From: a bacterium HR27
GTDB lineage: Bacteria; Chloroflexota; Chloroflexia; Thermomicrobiales; Thermomicrobiaceae
Direction of reading: 5' to 3'
NCBI GenBank assembly: GCA_002898975.1
Contig: BEID01000099.1
Coordinates: 1 to 5,951 of the forward strand
DNA: 5,951 nt
Positions within the stretch are counted from its first letter, which is position 1. The number at the start of each line of letters is the position of its first letter. The position numbers and the translations under genes were made by a program. The notes under the pieces are model-generated. The model saw nothing but the letters and a program-made list of their open reading frames with translations. It did no database searches and was not told the origin of the DNA. Of the stretch, positions 1 to 4,927 are shown piece after piece.

Positions 1-1080
1 CCGCTCGGCAGCGAAGGGGCTTCCCGCGAGACCTCTGGCCCGGCTCTCGACTCTTTCGGCTTCTTGCGGCGTGAGGAGGAGCGCGATCTCCTCGCCGAGG
101 GGCGTCGTGCGATCGCGTGCACTCGGTTCCAGTACACGCCGGAGCACGTCGTCGCGATCTGTGGCCGAGCGACCACCGAGCAGCGCGACGACGACCGGTG
201 CGTTCGGGTCGAGGCCCAGGCGTTGTGCGGCGTGCGGAAGAACGCTCTCGCTCAACCGGCCGAGCAGCAGGTCAGCGACCAGCTGGCTCAACGGTGCCGG
301 GCGCGTCGCCCGTCCCTCCTGTGCGAGCAAGCTCGCGCCGAGCCCGGCGACGAGCGAGAGGACCAGCCGATCGCGTTCGGTCGTCGTGCTTCCTCGAGCG
401 ATGAGCGAGAGATACGCGAGCCGACCGCCCACACTGATCGCGGTGAGCAATCGGTCATCCTCGCCCTCGTTGAGTGCCCGGACATTCGGGTGCGGCCGGG
501 CGTGAGCCAGCGCAGTCGGTGCAGCTGGCGTTGCCGCTTCGCCCGCGGCCGCCAGGACGCGTCCCTCGCTGTCCTGGAGCACAAGACTCCGGCCGCTGGC
601 GAGGGCGGCAGCCTGGAGAACGGCGTCGATCCCTCCGGTCAGTGCGGCACGCGACAAGTCGCGTGTCAGTTCGGTCGAAAGGCGGTAGAGCGCTCGCCGT
701 TGCTCGGTGAGCAACCGGTTGAGCGTGGACTCGAGGTCGAGCGGGATCGGGCCGGGGAACAACAGGAAAGGTAACGAGCCGACCGGCTCCTCGAAAAGGT
801 TGGGCTCCGTCACGAGCGCGGCTACCGGCGCTTCGGCGAGCGTTTCGAGCAGTTCTTCCGCGTCAGCGAGACCAGCAGCCTGGATCTCGCGAAGAATCCG
901 CCCACTCACGATGATGAGTTCATCGCCGCGCAGCGGAGGCAGAAACGGCGGGGCCGCACGGACACTCACCGCCCACGAGACCGGACGGTCGAGTACCGCG
1001 TCCTCGCTGGCTCCGGGCGGATAGACGACCGTAAAGCGTCGATCCCAGCGACAGAGGTCACGGAGAATCAGTTCAGCCAT
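1..1080 (-). CDS. PucR-family transcriptional regulator, C-terminus cut by the window edge
   Basis: The minus-strand frame is open for 360 codons from ATG at 1080 to the left edge. The N-terminal part (about residues 10-125) fits the PucR sensing domain: a WAVSV strand, then PPLRGDELIIVSGRIL, a helix ending in VAALV, and LPFLLFP. A long helix (about 115-145) leads to a GAF-like middle part with SLVLQDSEGRVLAAAGE at 165-181. The stretch QLVADLLLGRLSESV followed by RLGLDPNAPVVVALL (266-301) matches the usual entry into the GGDEF-like domain of PucR/CdaR proteins. The expected C-terminal helix-turn-helix lies outside the window. The start is firm: an in-frame TGA sits at 1086-1084, inside the GAGGGTGA ribosome-binding site (1091-1084). 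Family members regulate catabolic genes such as purine or amino-acid use in response to a small ligand. The ligand and targets here cannot be read from the sequence. Confidence 0.9.
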   Translation of the reverse strand, partial: MAELILRDLCRWDRRFTVVYPPGASEDAVLDRPVSWAVSVRAAPPFLPPLRGDELIIVSGRILREIQAAGLADAEELLETLAEAPVAALVTEPNLFEEPVGSLPFLLFPGPIPLDLESTLNRLLTEQRRALYRLSTELTRDLSRAALTGGIDAVLQAAALASGRSLVLQDSEGRVLAAAGEAATPAAPTALAHARPHPNVRALNEGEDDRLLTAISVGGRLAYLSLIARGSTTTERDRLVLSLVAGLGASLLAQEGRATRPAPLSQLVADLLLGRLSESVLPHAAQRLGLDPNAPVVVALLGGRSATDRDDVLRRVLEPSARDRTTPLGEEIALLLTPQEAERVESRARGLAGSPFAAER

Positions 1081-1114
1081 CGGTCACCCTCGGCATCCTC
1101 GCCGGAACGCAGAA

Positions 1115-1136
1115 GCGCTGGCGCCATTGCCAGCGC
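1115..1136. repeat. Perfect inverted repeat in the leader of the PucR-type gene
   Basis: GCGCTGGC (1115-1122) and GCCAGCGC (1129-1136) are exact inverted copies separated by GCCATT. The centre lies about 45 bp upstream of the regulator's ATG and just downstream of its predicted transcription start. It could be an operator for autoregulation or a stem-loop at the 5' end of the mRNA. It is too short and too early to be an ordinary terminator, and no U-run follows it on either strand. Confidence 0.6.
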
Positions 1137-1145
1137 GCTGTATCG

Positions 1146-1154
1146 AGTGTAACA
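1146..1154 (-). promoter_or_regulatory. Candidate extended -10 promoter for the PucR-type gene
   Basis: On the minus strand the bases read TGT TACACT, a TGn-extended -10 element with 4 of 6 matches to TATAAT. No good -35 box is seen 16-18 bp upstream, which is tolerable for an extended -10. Transcription would begin near 1139, giving a leader of about 60 nt that contains the inverted repeat at 1115-1136. Confidence 0.4.
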
Positions 1155-1481
1155 AGCGACACGCCATGCGGTGCGGAACGGAGCGTGGTGCGACGTGCCT
1201 CTGCGAGTTGCACAGGAGCGGTTGTGTCCCTCTTGCTCCTGGTGCCGGCAGCGCTCCGCAGGGGACACCTCACCTTCCTGCCGCATCGCACGGTGGTCCG
1301 GGCGGCTGCAGTCATTCGGTACCGTGACCGACATCCACTCCCAGTGCAGCGCGCCGCGACTGCGTTCCTTTAGCCCGTCCCGAGTGGTCGGTGGCGCAAG
1401 AGCGGCACGACCGCGGCACAGGTCAGGCGGGCTACCAGGCCGAACCTGGCAATGTCACGCGTGCGCGGGCAGGCAGTGAGC
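1155..1481. other. Intergenic stretch without a convincing gene
   Basis: This stretch separates the PucR-type gene from the small-protein pair. The frames that stay open here (80-102 codons) give Arg/Ser/Cys-rich products without domain features, and those on the minus strand would run into the regulator start. One plus-strand frame, 1185-1373 from GTG, has a hydrophobic segment and is discussed as a weak candidate among the findings. A short CCAGG/CCTGG dyad lies at 1435-1449. No tRNA cloverleaf or repeat array was seen. Confidence 0.5.
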
Positions 1482-1513
1482 CCGGGAGCGACCAGCGAGA
1501 TCGTCACTCCCGG
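1482..1513 (-). terminator. Terminator-like hairpin after the small-protein gene pair
   Basis: CCGGGAGCGAC (1482-1492) and GTCACTCCCGG (1503-1513) form an 11-bp stem with a 10-nt loop. The single non-matching position becomes a U-G wobble only in minus-strand RNA, so the hairpin is best formed in the transcript of the small genes. It starts 31 bp past the stop of the 58-residue gene. A U-run is lacking, so it may be a weak or Rho-assisted terminator or a 3' stabilising stem. Confidence 0.5.
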
Positions 1514-1544
1514 AACCTCGCTCTTCGATATACTTCGCGCAGTG

Positions 1545-1721
1545 CTAGGATGGGCTTCCGGTCAGGCGTTCGCGGGCACGTTCGAGACTCGCCTGCAAGC
1601 GACCAGTGCACCAGCGAATCAGCCGCCGACGCAACTCCTGGCCGCTCGCGGGAGCGAAGAGGAGCCCGAGGAGGAGTCCCCAGGTGAAGAATTTCGCTGC
1701 AGTGCGCAATCGTGCCAGCAT
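1545..1721 (-). CDS. YtxH-like small membrane-anchored protein (58 aa)
   Basis: This 58-residue protein starts MLARLRTAAKFFTWG and continues with the hydrophobic GLLLGLLFAPASGQELRRRL (residues 15-34). A glycine-containing helix followed by an (F/Y)APxSG-E-(I/L)R motif is the signature of YtxH/gas-vesicle-like small proteins. The remainder (35-58) is a basic amphipathic tail ending ERLTGSPS. The ATG lies 4 bp after the stop of the upstream 103-residue gene, so the two are probably translationally coupled. The nearest purine-rich site, GAGG, ends only 2 nt before the ATG and overlaps that stop, which fits coupling more than independent initiation. The predicted topology is a single inner-membrane helix with a charged tail. 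YtxH relatives are linked to general stress or envelope conditions, but the molecular role is unknown. Confidence 0.75.
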   Translation of the reverse strand: MLARLRTAAKFFTWGLLLGLLFAPASGQELRRRLIRWCTGRLQASLERARERLTGSPS

Positions 1722-1725
1722 CGCC

Positions 1726-2037
1726 TCAGCTCTCAGCCTCTACCGGTACTTCGGAGTCACTCGTTGCGCTCGCCTGGCCTTCTTCAGCTGGCGTCCGTAC
1801 CCCAGCGATGCGTGATTCGATCGTCTGGCGGGCGGTTGCCAGCTGTGTTCGCAGGGCTGTCGCGGCCTGCTCGCCCTGGGTGCGTGCCTGCTGGAGAAGC
1901 GTCGTGGCACGCTCACGCAAGGCGGGCGGAATCGCTTGCTGCTGAGAGGTCTTCAGCCACGTTGCCAATGCTCCTAGGATCGTTCCAAGCACAAGCCCGC
2001 CCAAGAAGCTCCGGAGCGTTCCTCGTCGCATGGCCAT
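1726..2037 (-). CDS. Small membrane-anchored coiled-coil protein, first gene of the pair (103 aa)
   Basis: The protein begins MAMRRGTLR and has one membrane helix at about residues 10-29 (FLGGLVLGTILGALATWL) with the GxxxG-type glycine spacing of YtxH-like helices. A Gln/Ala/Arg-rich stretch at 31-80 is predicted to form a long helix or coiled coil, followed by an acidic Ser/Glu tail ending VPVEAES. Unlike its 58-residue neighbour it lacks the APxSG motif. Two starts are possible: ATG at 2037 and ATG at 2031. The AAGGGAG ribosome-binding site is 1 nt from the first but 7 nt from the second, so a 101-residue product from 2031 is more likely. No enzymatic motif is visible. A structural or stress-related envelope role is an inference from the YtxH-like layout only. 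Confidence 0.72.
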   Translation of the reverse strand: MAMRRGTLRSFLGGLVLGTILGALATWLKTSQQQAIPPALRERATTLLQQARTQGEQAATALRTQLATARQTIESRIAGVRTPAEEGQASATSDSEVPVEAES

Positions 2038-2047
2038 TCTCCCTTCC

Positions 2048-2061
2048 CGGAGTCACCTCCG
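2048..2061 (-). promoter_or_regulatory. Short leader hairpin enclosing a perfect Shine-Dalgarno-like core
   Basis: In minus-strand RNA CGGAG-GUGA-CUCCG folds as a 5-bp stem capped by a GNRA-type tetraloop. The stem and loop include GGAGGUGA, a near-perfect anti-16S sequence, but this lies 15 nt upstream of the first ATG of the 103-residue gene (2037), too far for normal initiation. The AAGGGAG closer in is the likely working site. The hairpin could modulate ribosome binding, or it may be chance. Confidence 0.35.
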
Positions 2062-2086
2062 TTGCTGGTACAGACGCCGTGGCCGT

Positions 2087-2121
2087 GCACTCGCAGTGTA
2101 AACGGTCGAGCACTCGCACTG
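2087..2121. repeat. 12-bp imperfect direct repeats over the small-gene promoter
   Basis: GCACTCGCAGTG (2087-2098) and GCACTCGCACTG (2110-2121) differ at one base and begin 23 bp apart, about two helical turns. The first copy overlaps the predicted -10 box and start region of the minus-strand promoter, and the second overlaps its -35 box. This is the arrangement expected of a repressor operator. Confidence 0.5.
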
Positions 2122-2124
2122 CAA
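2095..2124 (-). promoter_or_regulatory. Candidate promoter for the small-protein gene pair
   Basis: On the minus strand TTGCAG (2124-2119) is followed after 18 bp by TACACT (2100-2095). The -35 matches only the TTG of the consensus, and the -10 matches 4 of 6 positions. Transcription would start near 2088 and give a leader of about 50 nt containing the hairpin at 2048-2061. The same TTACACT string occurs in the predicted promoter of the PucR-type gene. Confidence 0.4.
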
Positions 2125-2149
2125 CTCAGCTGTTCGCTGACGGTCGAGC
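2102..2149. repeat. Exact 10-bp direct repeat ACGGTCGAGC in the divergent control region
   Basis: ACGGTCGAGC occurs at 2102-2111 and again at 2140-2149, 38 bp apart. The first copy sits between the -35 and -10 boxes of the minus-strand promoter and abuts one of the GCACTCGCA repeats. The second lies upstream of the -35. It may be a second operator or activator site, but the motif is GC-rich and short enough that chance cannot be excluded. Confidence 0.35.
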
Positions 2150-2219
2150 GTGTACTTGCGTTCGAGACCAGTACGGACGTTCGCGAAGTGGGTCGTGCCA
2201 GCAACCTGGGGCGCTGAAG

Positions 2220-2250
2220 CACGTCTCCCAGCGCGCGAACCGGGGACGTG
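2220..2250. repeat. Interrupted inverted repeat just upstream of the plus-strand promoter
   Basis: CACGTC (2220-2225) pairs with GACGTG (2245-2250). After one unpaired T the stem continues with CCC (2227-2229) against GGG (2242-2244). The dyad ends 4 bp before the -35 box of the binding-protein promoter, a position suited to an activator or repressor site. An overlapping GCGCTG/CAGCGC dyad lies at 2211-2234. Confidence 0.35.
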
Positions 2251-2254
2251 TCGC

Positions 2255-2283
2255 TTGACAGGTTTAACTTTAGTCATTAACAT
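2255..2283 (+). promoter_or_regulatory. Near-consensus sigma70 promoter for the substrate-binding protein gene
   Basis: A perfect -35 box TTGACA (2255-2260) is followed by a 17-bp AT-rich spacer and TAACAT (2278-2283), a 4 of 6 match to the -10 consensus. This is a clear AT-rich island in an otherwise GC-rich window. Transcription would begin near 2290, giving a leader of about 56 nt to the ATG at 2347. Confidence 0.75.
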
Positions 2284-2346
2284 ATCCGCAGTTGTTCGAG
2301 ATGGTGAACGGAAAGAGCGCAATCGTCTCGTACGGGAGGAGGAGGG

Positions 2347-3630
2347 ATGCAGCGTCGTTCGCTGTCCAGGCGGAGGCTGATCTGGTACGGTCTCGCGCTC
2401 GCTGGGGGATTGCTGGCTGCCTGTGCTGGTGAAGGAACGACGCCGTCCAGCGGTGCAACGGGTAGTGCAAGTCCGACCGATTCGGCGAACGCCACCGCAA
2501 CGATGGCCGGGACGCCGTCTGCGGAAGAGCCTGTGCGCATCGGTATGCTGGTCGCATTGTCGGGCCCGTTCGCATCGCTCGGTGAGAATCTGGTGCGTGG
2601 ACTGGAACTGGCGCTCGAGGAGGTCAATTCCGAGGTCGCCGGGCGACAGATCGTCGTGCAAGTCGAGGATTCGGCGGGTAATCCCGACCAGGCGCTGGCC
2701 AAAGCCCGGCAACTGGTCGAACGGGATCGCGTGCAAGTGCTCGCTGGTGTCACGCTGAGTAGCGAAGCGGGAGCACTCCGCGACTACATCGTGTCGTCCG
2801 GTGTGCCCTTGATCGTGAGCAACGCAGGATTGCCCGGCCTGACTCGGGACCCCAAGATGCGAAGCCCCCTCATCTTCCGTGTCTCCTTCGCGAACGGGCA
2901 GCATGAGGCGCCATTCGGGCGCTATGCCTACGAGAAGTTGGGCTTCCGCCGGGTCGTGTTGACCGGCCTCGACTACTCGGCAGGTCATGACAAGGTCGGG
3001 GCGTTCGGAAAGCACTTCGAGGCAGCCGGTGGGACGATCGTCGGCGAGGTCTACGCGCCGGTCGATACAGCGGACTATGGCCCCTACCTCCAGCGTATCG
3101 CCCAGTACGATGCGGATGGGGTGTTCGCGTTCTACTCGGGCGTCGATGCTGTGCGTTTCGTCCAGCAGTATGCGGAATTCGGCATCAAAGAGCAGATACC
3201 GCTCTTCGGTTCCGGCGATACGGTCGACGAAAGTATCCTGCAAGAGCAGGGTGAGGCGGCGCTCGGCTACGTCAGTTCGTCCCACTACGCGGTTCTCTAC
3301 GACTCGCCGGAGAACCAGGAACTCGTGCGTCGGACGCGCGAGCGCTACGGCGTGGTCGCCAATCAGTTCGTCTATCAGGGCTATTTGACCGGGCGGGCGA
3401 TTGTGGAAGCGCTCGCCGCGGTCGACGGGGCGATCGAGGATACCGCACGGTTCCTCGAGGCGCTGCGGGCTGTCCGGTTCCGCGGTCCGACTGGAGAGTT
3501 CCGCTTCCATCCCGAGTCGCAGGGAGCGATCATCACGGTCTTCATTCGACGTGTCGAGCGTTTGCCGAGCGGTGAACTGGGCAATGTCGTGCTCGATGTG
3601 ATTCCCGACGTGGACGATGTGTCCTTCTGA
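2347..3630 (+). CDS. LivK-type ABC transporter substrate-binding lipoprotein
   Basis: This 427-residue type-1 periplasmic binding protein (Leu/Ile/Val-binding, Peripla_BP_6 class) captures a small organic solute outside the membrane for an ABC importer. The N-terminus has a basic SRRRLIW stretch (7-13), resembling a Tat motif, then a hydrophobic core and the lipobox LAAC with Cys26 as the lipidation site. A Ser/Thr/Ala-rich linker (27-60) precedes the folded domain. Family hallmarks are IGMLVALSGPFASLGENLVRG (65-85), AGVTLSSEAGAL (133-144), PLIVSNAG (154-161), and LDYSAGHDKVGAF followed by FEAAGGTIVGEVYAP (208-238). The YSAGHDKVGAF region resembles binding proteins of aromatic-acid degradation loci as much as amino-acid ones, so the ligand is open. 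The start follows a strong GGAGGAGGAGGG site. It has its own promoter and terminator, and no permease or ATPase gene lies beside it. Confidence 0.95.
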   Translation: MQRRSLSRRRLIWYGLALAGGLLAACAGEGTTPSSGATGSASPTDSANATATMAGTPSAEEPVRIGMLVALSGPFASLGENLVRGLELALEEVNSEVAGRQIVVQVEDSAGNPDQALAKARQLVERDRVQVLAGVTLSSEAGALRDYIVSSGVPLIVSNAGLPGLTRDPKMRSPLIFRVSFANGQHEAPFGRYAYEKLGFRRVVLTGLDYSAGHDKVGAFGKHFEAAGGTIVGEVYAPVDTADYGPYLQRIAQYDADGVFAFYSGVDAVRFVQQYAEFGIKEQIPLFGSGDTVDESILQEQGEAALGYVSSSHYAVLYDSPENQELVRRTRERYGVVANQFVYQGYLTGRAIVEALAAVDGAIEDTARFLEALRAVRFRGPTGEFRFHPESQGAIITVFIRRVERLPSGELGNVVLDVIPDVDDVSF

Positions 3631-3648
3631 CGCCGCCAGGTGTTCCAA

Positions 3649-3688
3649 GGCAACGGGGTCAGGTCAACGACGACCTGGCCCCGTTGCC
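3649..3688 (+). terminator. Strong stem-loop terminator after the substrate-binding protein gene
   Basis: GGCAACGGGGTCAGGTC (3649-3665) pairs with GACCTGGCCCCGTTGCC (3672-3688), a 17-bp stem with one U-G wobble and the loop AACGAC. It starts 18 bp after the TGA. The tail GTTTCGCATTCC is only moderately U-rich, but the stem is very stable. It separates the binding-protein unit from the sucCD operon. Confidence 0.85.
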
Positions 3689-3737
3689 GTTTCGCATTCC
3701 GGCTTGCTGATCAGGCGACGAGCTGGATTCGGCTGCG

Positions 3738-3746
3738 TGGTATGAT
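3738..3746 (+). promoter_or_regulatory. Extended -10 promoter of the sucCD operon
   Basis: TGG TATGAT (3738-3746) is a TGn-extended -10 element with 5 of 6 matches to TATAAT. No clear -35 box is present 16-18 bp upstream. Transcription would start near 3752, leaving a short leader of about 25 nt before the sucC ATG. It lies between the upstream terminator and sucC, as expected for an independent operon. Confidence 0.6.
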
Positions 3747-3777
3747 CGGCTCGGTTGTCGAGTCGAAGGGTGGAGCG

Positions 3778-4914
3778 ATGGATCTCCACGAATACCAAGC
3801 TGCGGAGATTTTCGGTCGATACGGCATTCCGGTGAACCGGGGGATCGTGGCCCGGACACCGGAAGAGGCACGCCAGGCTGCCGAGCAGCTCGGTGGCCGG
3901 GTCGTGGTCAAGGCCCAGGTACACGCCGGTGGGCGTGGCAAAGCCGGTGGGATCCGGTTGGCGAACGATCCCGCCGAAGCGGAAGCAGCGGCGTCCCAGA
4001 TCCTCGGGATGGAGATTCGCGGTCGTACTGTCCGCAAGGTACTCGTCGCACCGGCGGTCGCGTTCGATCGCGAGTACTATCTCGGCGTCGTTCTCGATCG
4101 CGACGCGCGACGCATCGTGGTGATGGCCAGTAGCGCTGGCGGTGTCGATATCGAGGAAGTCGCGCGGGAGCGGCCCGAGGCGGTCGTGCGCGAGCATGCC
4201 GATCCGTTTCTCGGGTTCCTCGACTATCAGGCACGGCGCCTGGCGTTCCGCCTGGGTATCGAACCCGATCTCGTGCGCGGTTTCGCTGCTATCGCGCGTC
4301 AGCTCTATCAGGTCTACGTCGACTGCGATGCTTCCCTCGCGGAAATCAACCCGCTGGTCTTGACGCGTGACCGTACCTGGATGGCCCTCGACAGCAAGAT
4401 GGTGCTGGACGATAACGGGCTTTTCCGGCATCCGGATCTGGCTGACCTGCGCGATACGGAGGAGGAAGATCCGCTCGAACGCGAAGCGCGGCTCGCCGGG
4501 ATCAGTTTCGTGCGCCTCGATGGCACGGTGGGGTGCATCGTCAACGGTGCTGGTCTCTCGATGGCTACCATGGATGCGATCAAGCTCTATGGTGGCGAGC
4601 CGGCGAACTTCCTGGATATCGGTGGCGGTGCTTCGGCCCAGCGCGTCGCCGCTGCGCTGCGCATTGTCGTGGCTGATCCCAACGTGCGGTCGATTCTGGT
4701 GAACATCTTCGGCGGTATCACGCGTGGCGATGTGGTCGCGCAGGGGTTGTTGGAAGCGTTGCGCGAGGTCGACGTACGCGTTCCGATCGTGATTCGGCTG
4801 GTCGGAACGCGGCAAGAAGAAGGCCGTCGCCTGCTCGAGGACGCGGGGTTCACCGTCGTGGATACCATGGAGGAAGCGGCTGAGCGGGCAGTCGCGGCGG
4901 CGAAGAGCCAGTAG
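3778..4914 (+). CDS. sucC: Succinyl-CoA synthetase (ADP/GDP-forming) beta subunit
   Basis: SucC is the nucleotide-binding subunit of the cytoplasmic TCA-cycle enzyme that converts succinyl-CoA plus NDP and phosphate to succinate, CoA and NTP. The 378-residue product is close to the E. coli length of 388. An ATP-grasp domain opens with [18 protein letters not shown], then [17 protein letters not shown] (42-58, Lys45 facing the nucleotide). EINPL gives Glu189 and Asn191, and ALDSK gives Asp205, equivalent by alignment to E. coli Glu197, Asn199 and Asp213. The C-terminal ligase domain has [12 protein letters not shown] (255-266), [14 protein letters not shown] (272-285) and [15 protein letters not shown] (309-323). 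Residue 20 is Asn, neither the Pro of E. coli nor the Gln of GTP-specific enzymes, so ATP or GTP use is undecided. [10 protein letters not shown] (340-349) has Arg where GTN is usual. A longer in-frame ATG at 3640 is rejected because it overlaps the terminator. The chosen start has AAGGG 7 nt upstream. Confidence 0.97.
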   Translation: MDLHEYQAAEIFGRYGIPVNRGIVARTPEEARQAAEQLGGRVVVKAQVHAGGRGKAGGIRLANDPAEAEAAASQILGMEIRGRTVRKVLVAPAVAFDREYYLGVVLDRDARRIVVMASSAGGVDIEEVARERPEAVVREHADPFLGFLDYQARRLAFRLGIEPDLVRGFAAIARQLYQVYVDCDASLAEINPLVLTRDRTWMALDSKMVLDDNGLFRHPDLADLRDTEEEDPLEREARLAGISFVRLDGTVGCIVNGAGLSMATMDAIKLYGGEPANFLDIGGGASAQRVAAALRIVVADPNVRSILVNIFGGITRGDVVAQGLLEALREVDVRVPIVIRLVGTRQEEGRRLLEDAGFTVVDTMEEAAERAVAAAKSQ

Positions 4915-4927
4915 GGCAGGGGGAGCG

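Noticed and set aside
64..774. A 236-codon plus-strand open frame at the left
   Set aside because: It lies opposite the PucR-family gene, whose frame is open for 360 codons with clear family motifs. The plus-strand product is Arg/Glu-rich and featureless.
1068..1334. Minus-strand frames of 80-88 codons upstream of the PucR-type gene
   Set aside because: They overlap the regulator's start and leader, have unprotein-like composition and no convincing ribosome-binding site.
1435..1449. A CCAGG-ccgaa-CCTGG dyad
   Set aside because: Only a 5-bp stem with no position relative to a gene that suggests a function. It is expected by chance in GC-rich DNA.
1370..1507. A 45-codon minus-strand frame from GTG after the small-gene pair
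   Set aside because: It overlaps the terminator-like hairpin and has no family resemblance. The GAGG upstream is the only supporting sign.
1452..2258. A 268-codon plus-strand open frame across the small-protein pair
   Set aside because: The product is Ser/Arg/Pro/Cys-rich with no fold signals. It has no good ribosome-binding site, and the minus strand here holds two proteins with membrane helices, coupling and a promoter.
2053..3648. A 531-codon minus-strand open frame opposite the substrate-binding protein gene
   Set aside because: It is the antisense shadow of a clear family member with promoter, ribosome-binding site and terminator. Its product is His/Arg/Asp-rich without recognisable domains, and such long antisense frames are expected with GC-rich codon use.
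3640..3777. A 46-residue N-terminal extension of sucC
   Set aside because: It would be encoded by the terminator stem and the promoter, has no homologous counterpart in SucC proteins, and the MDLHEYQ start is the conserved family N-terminus.
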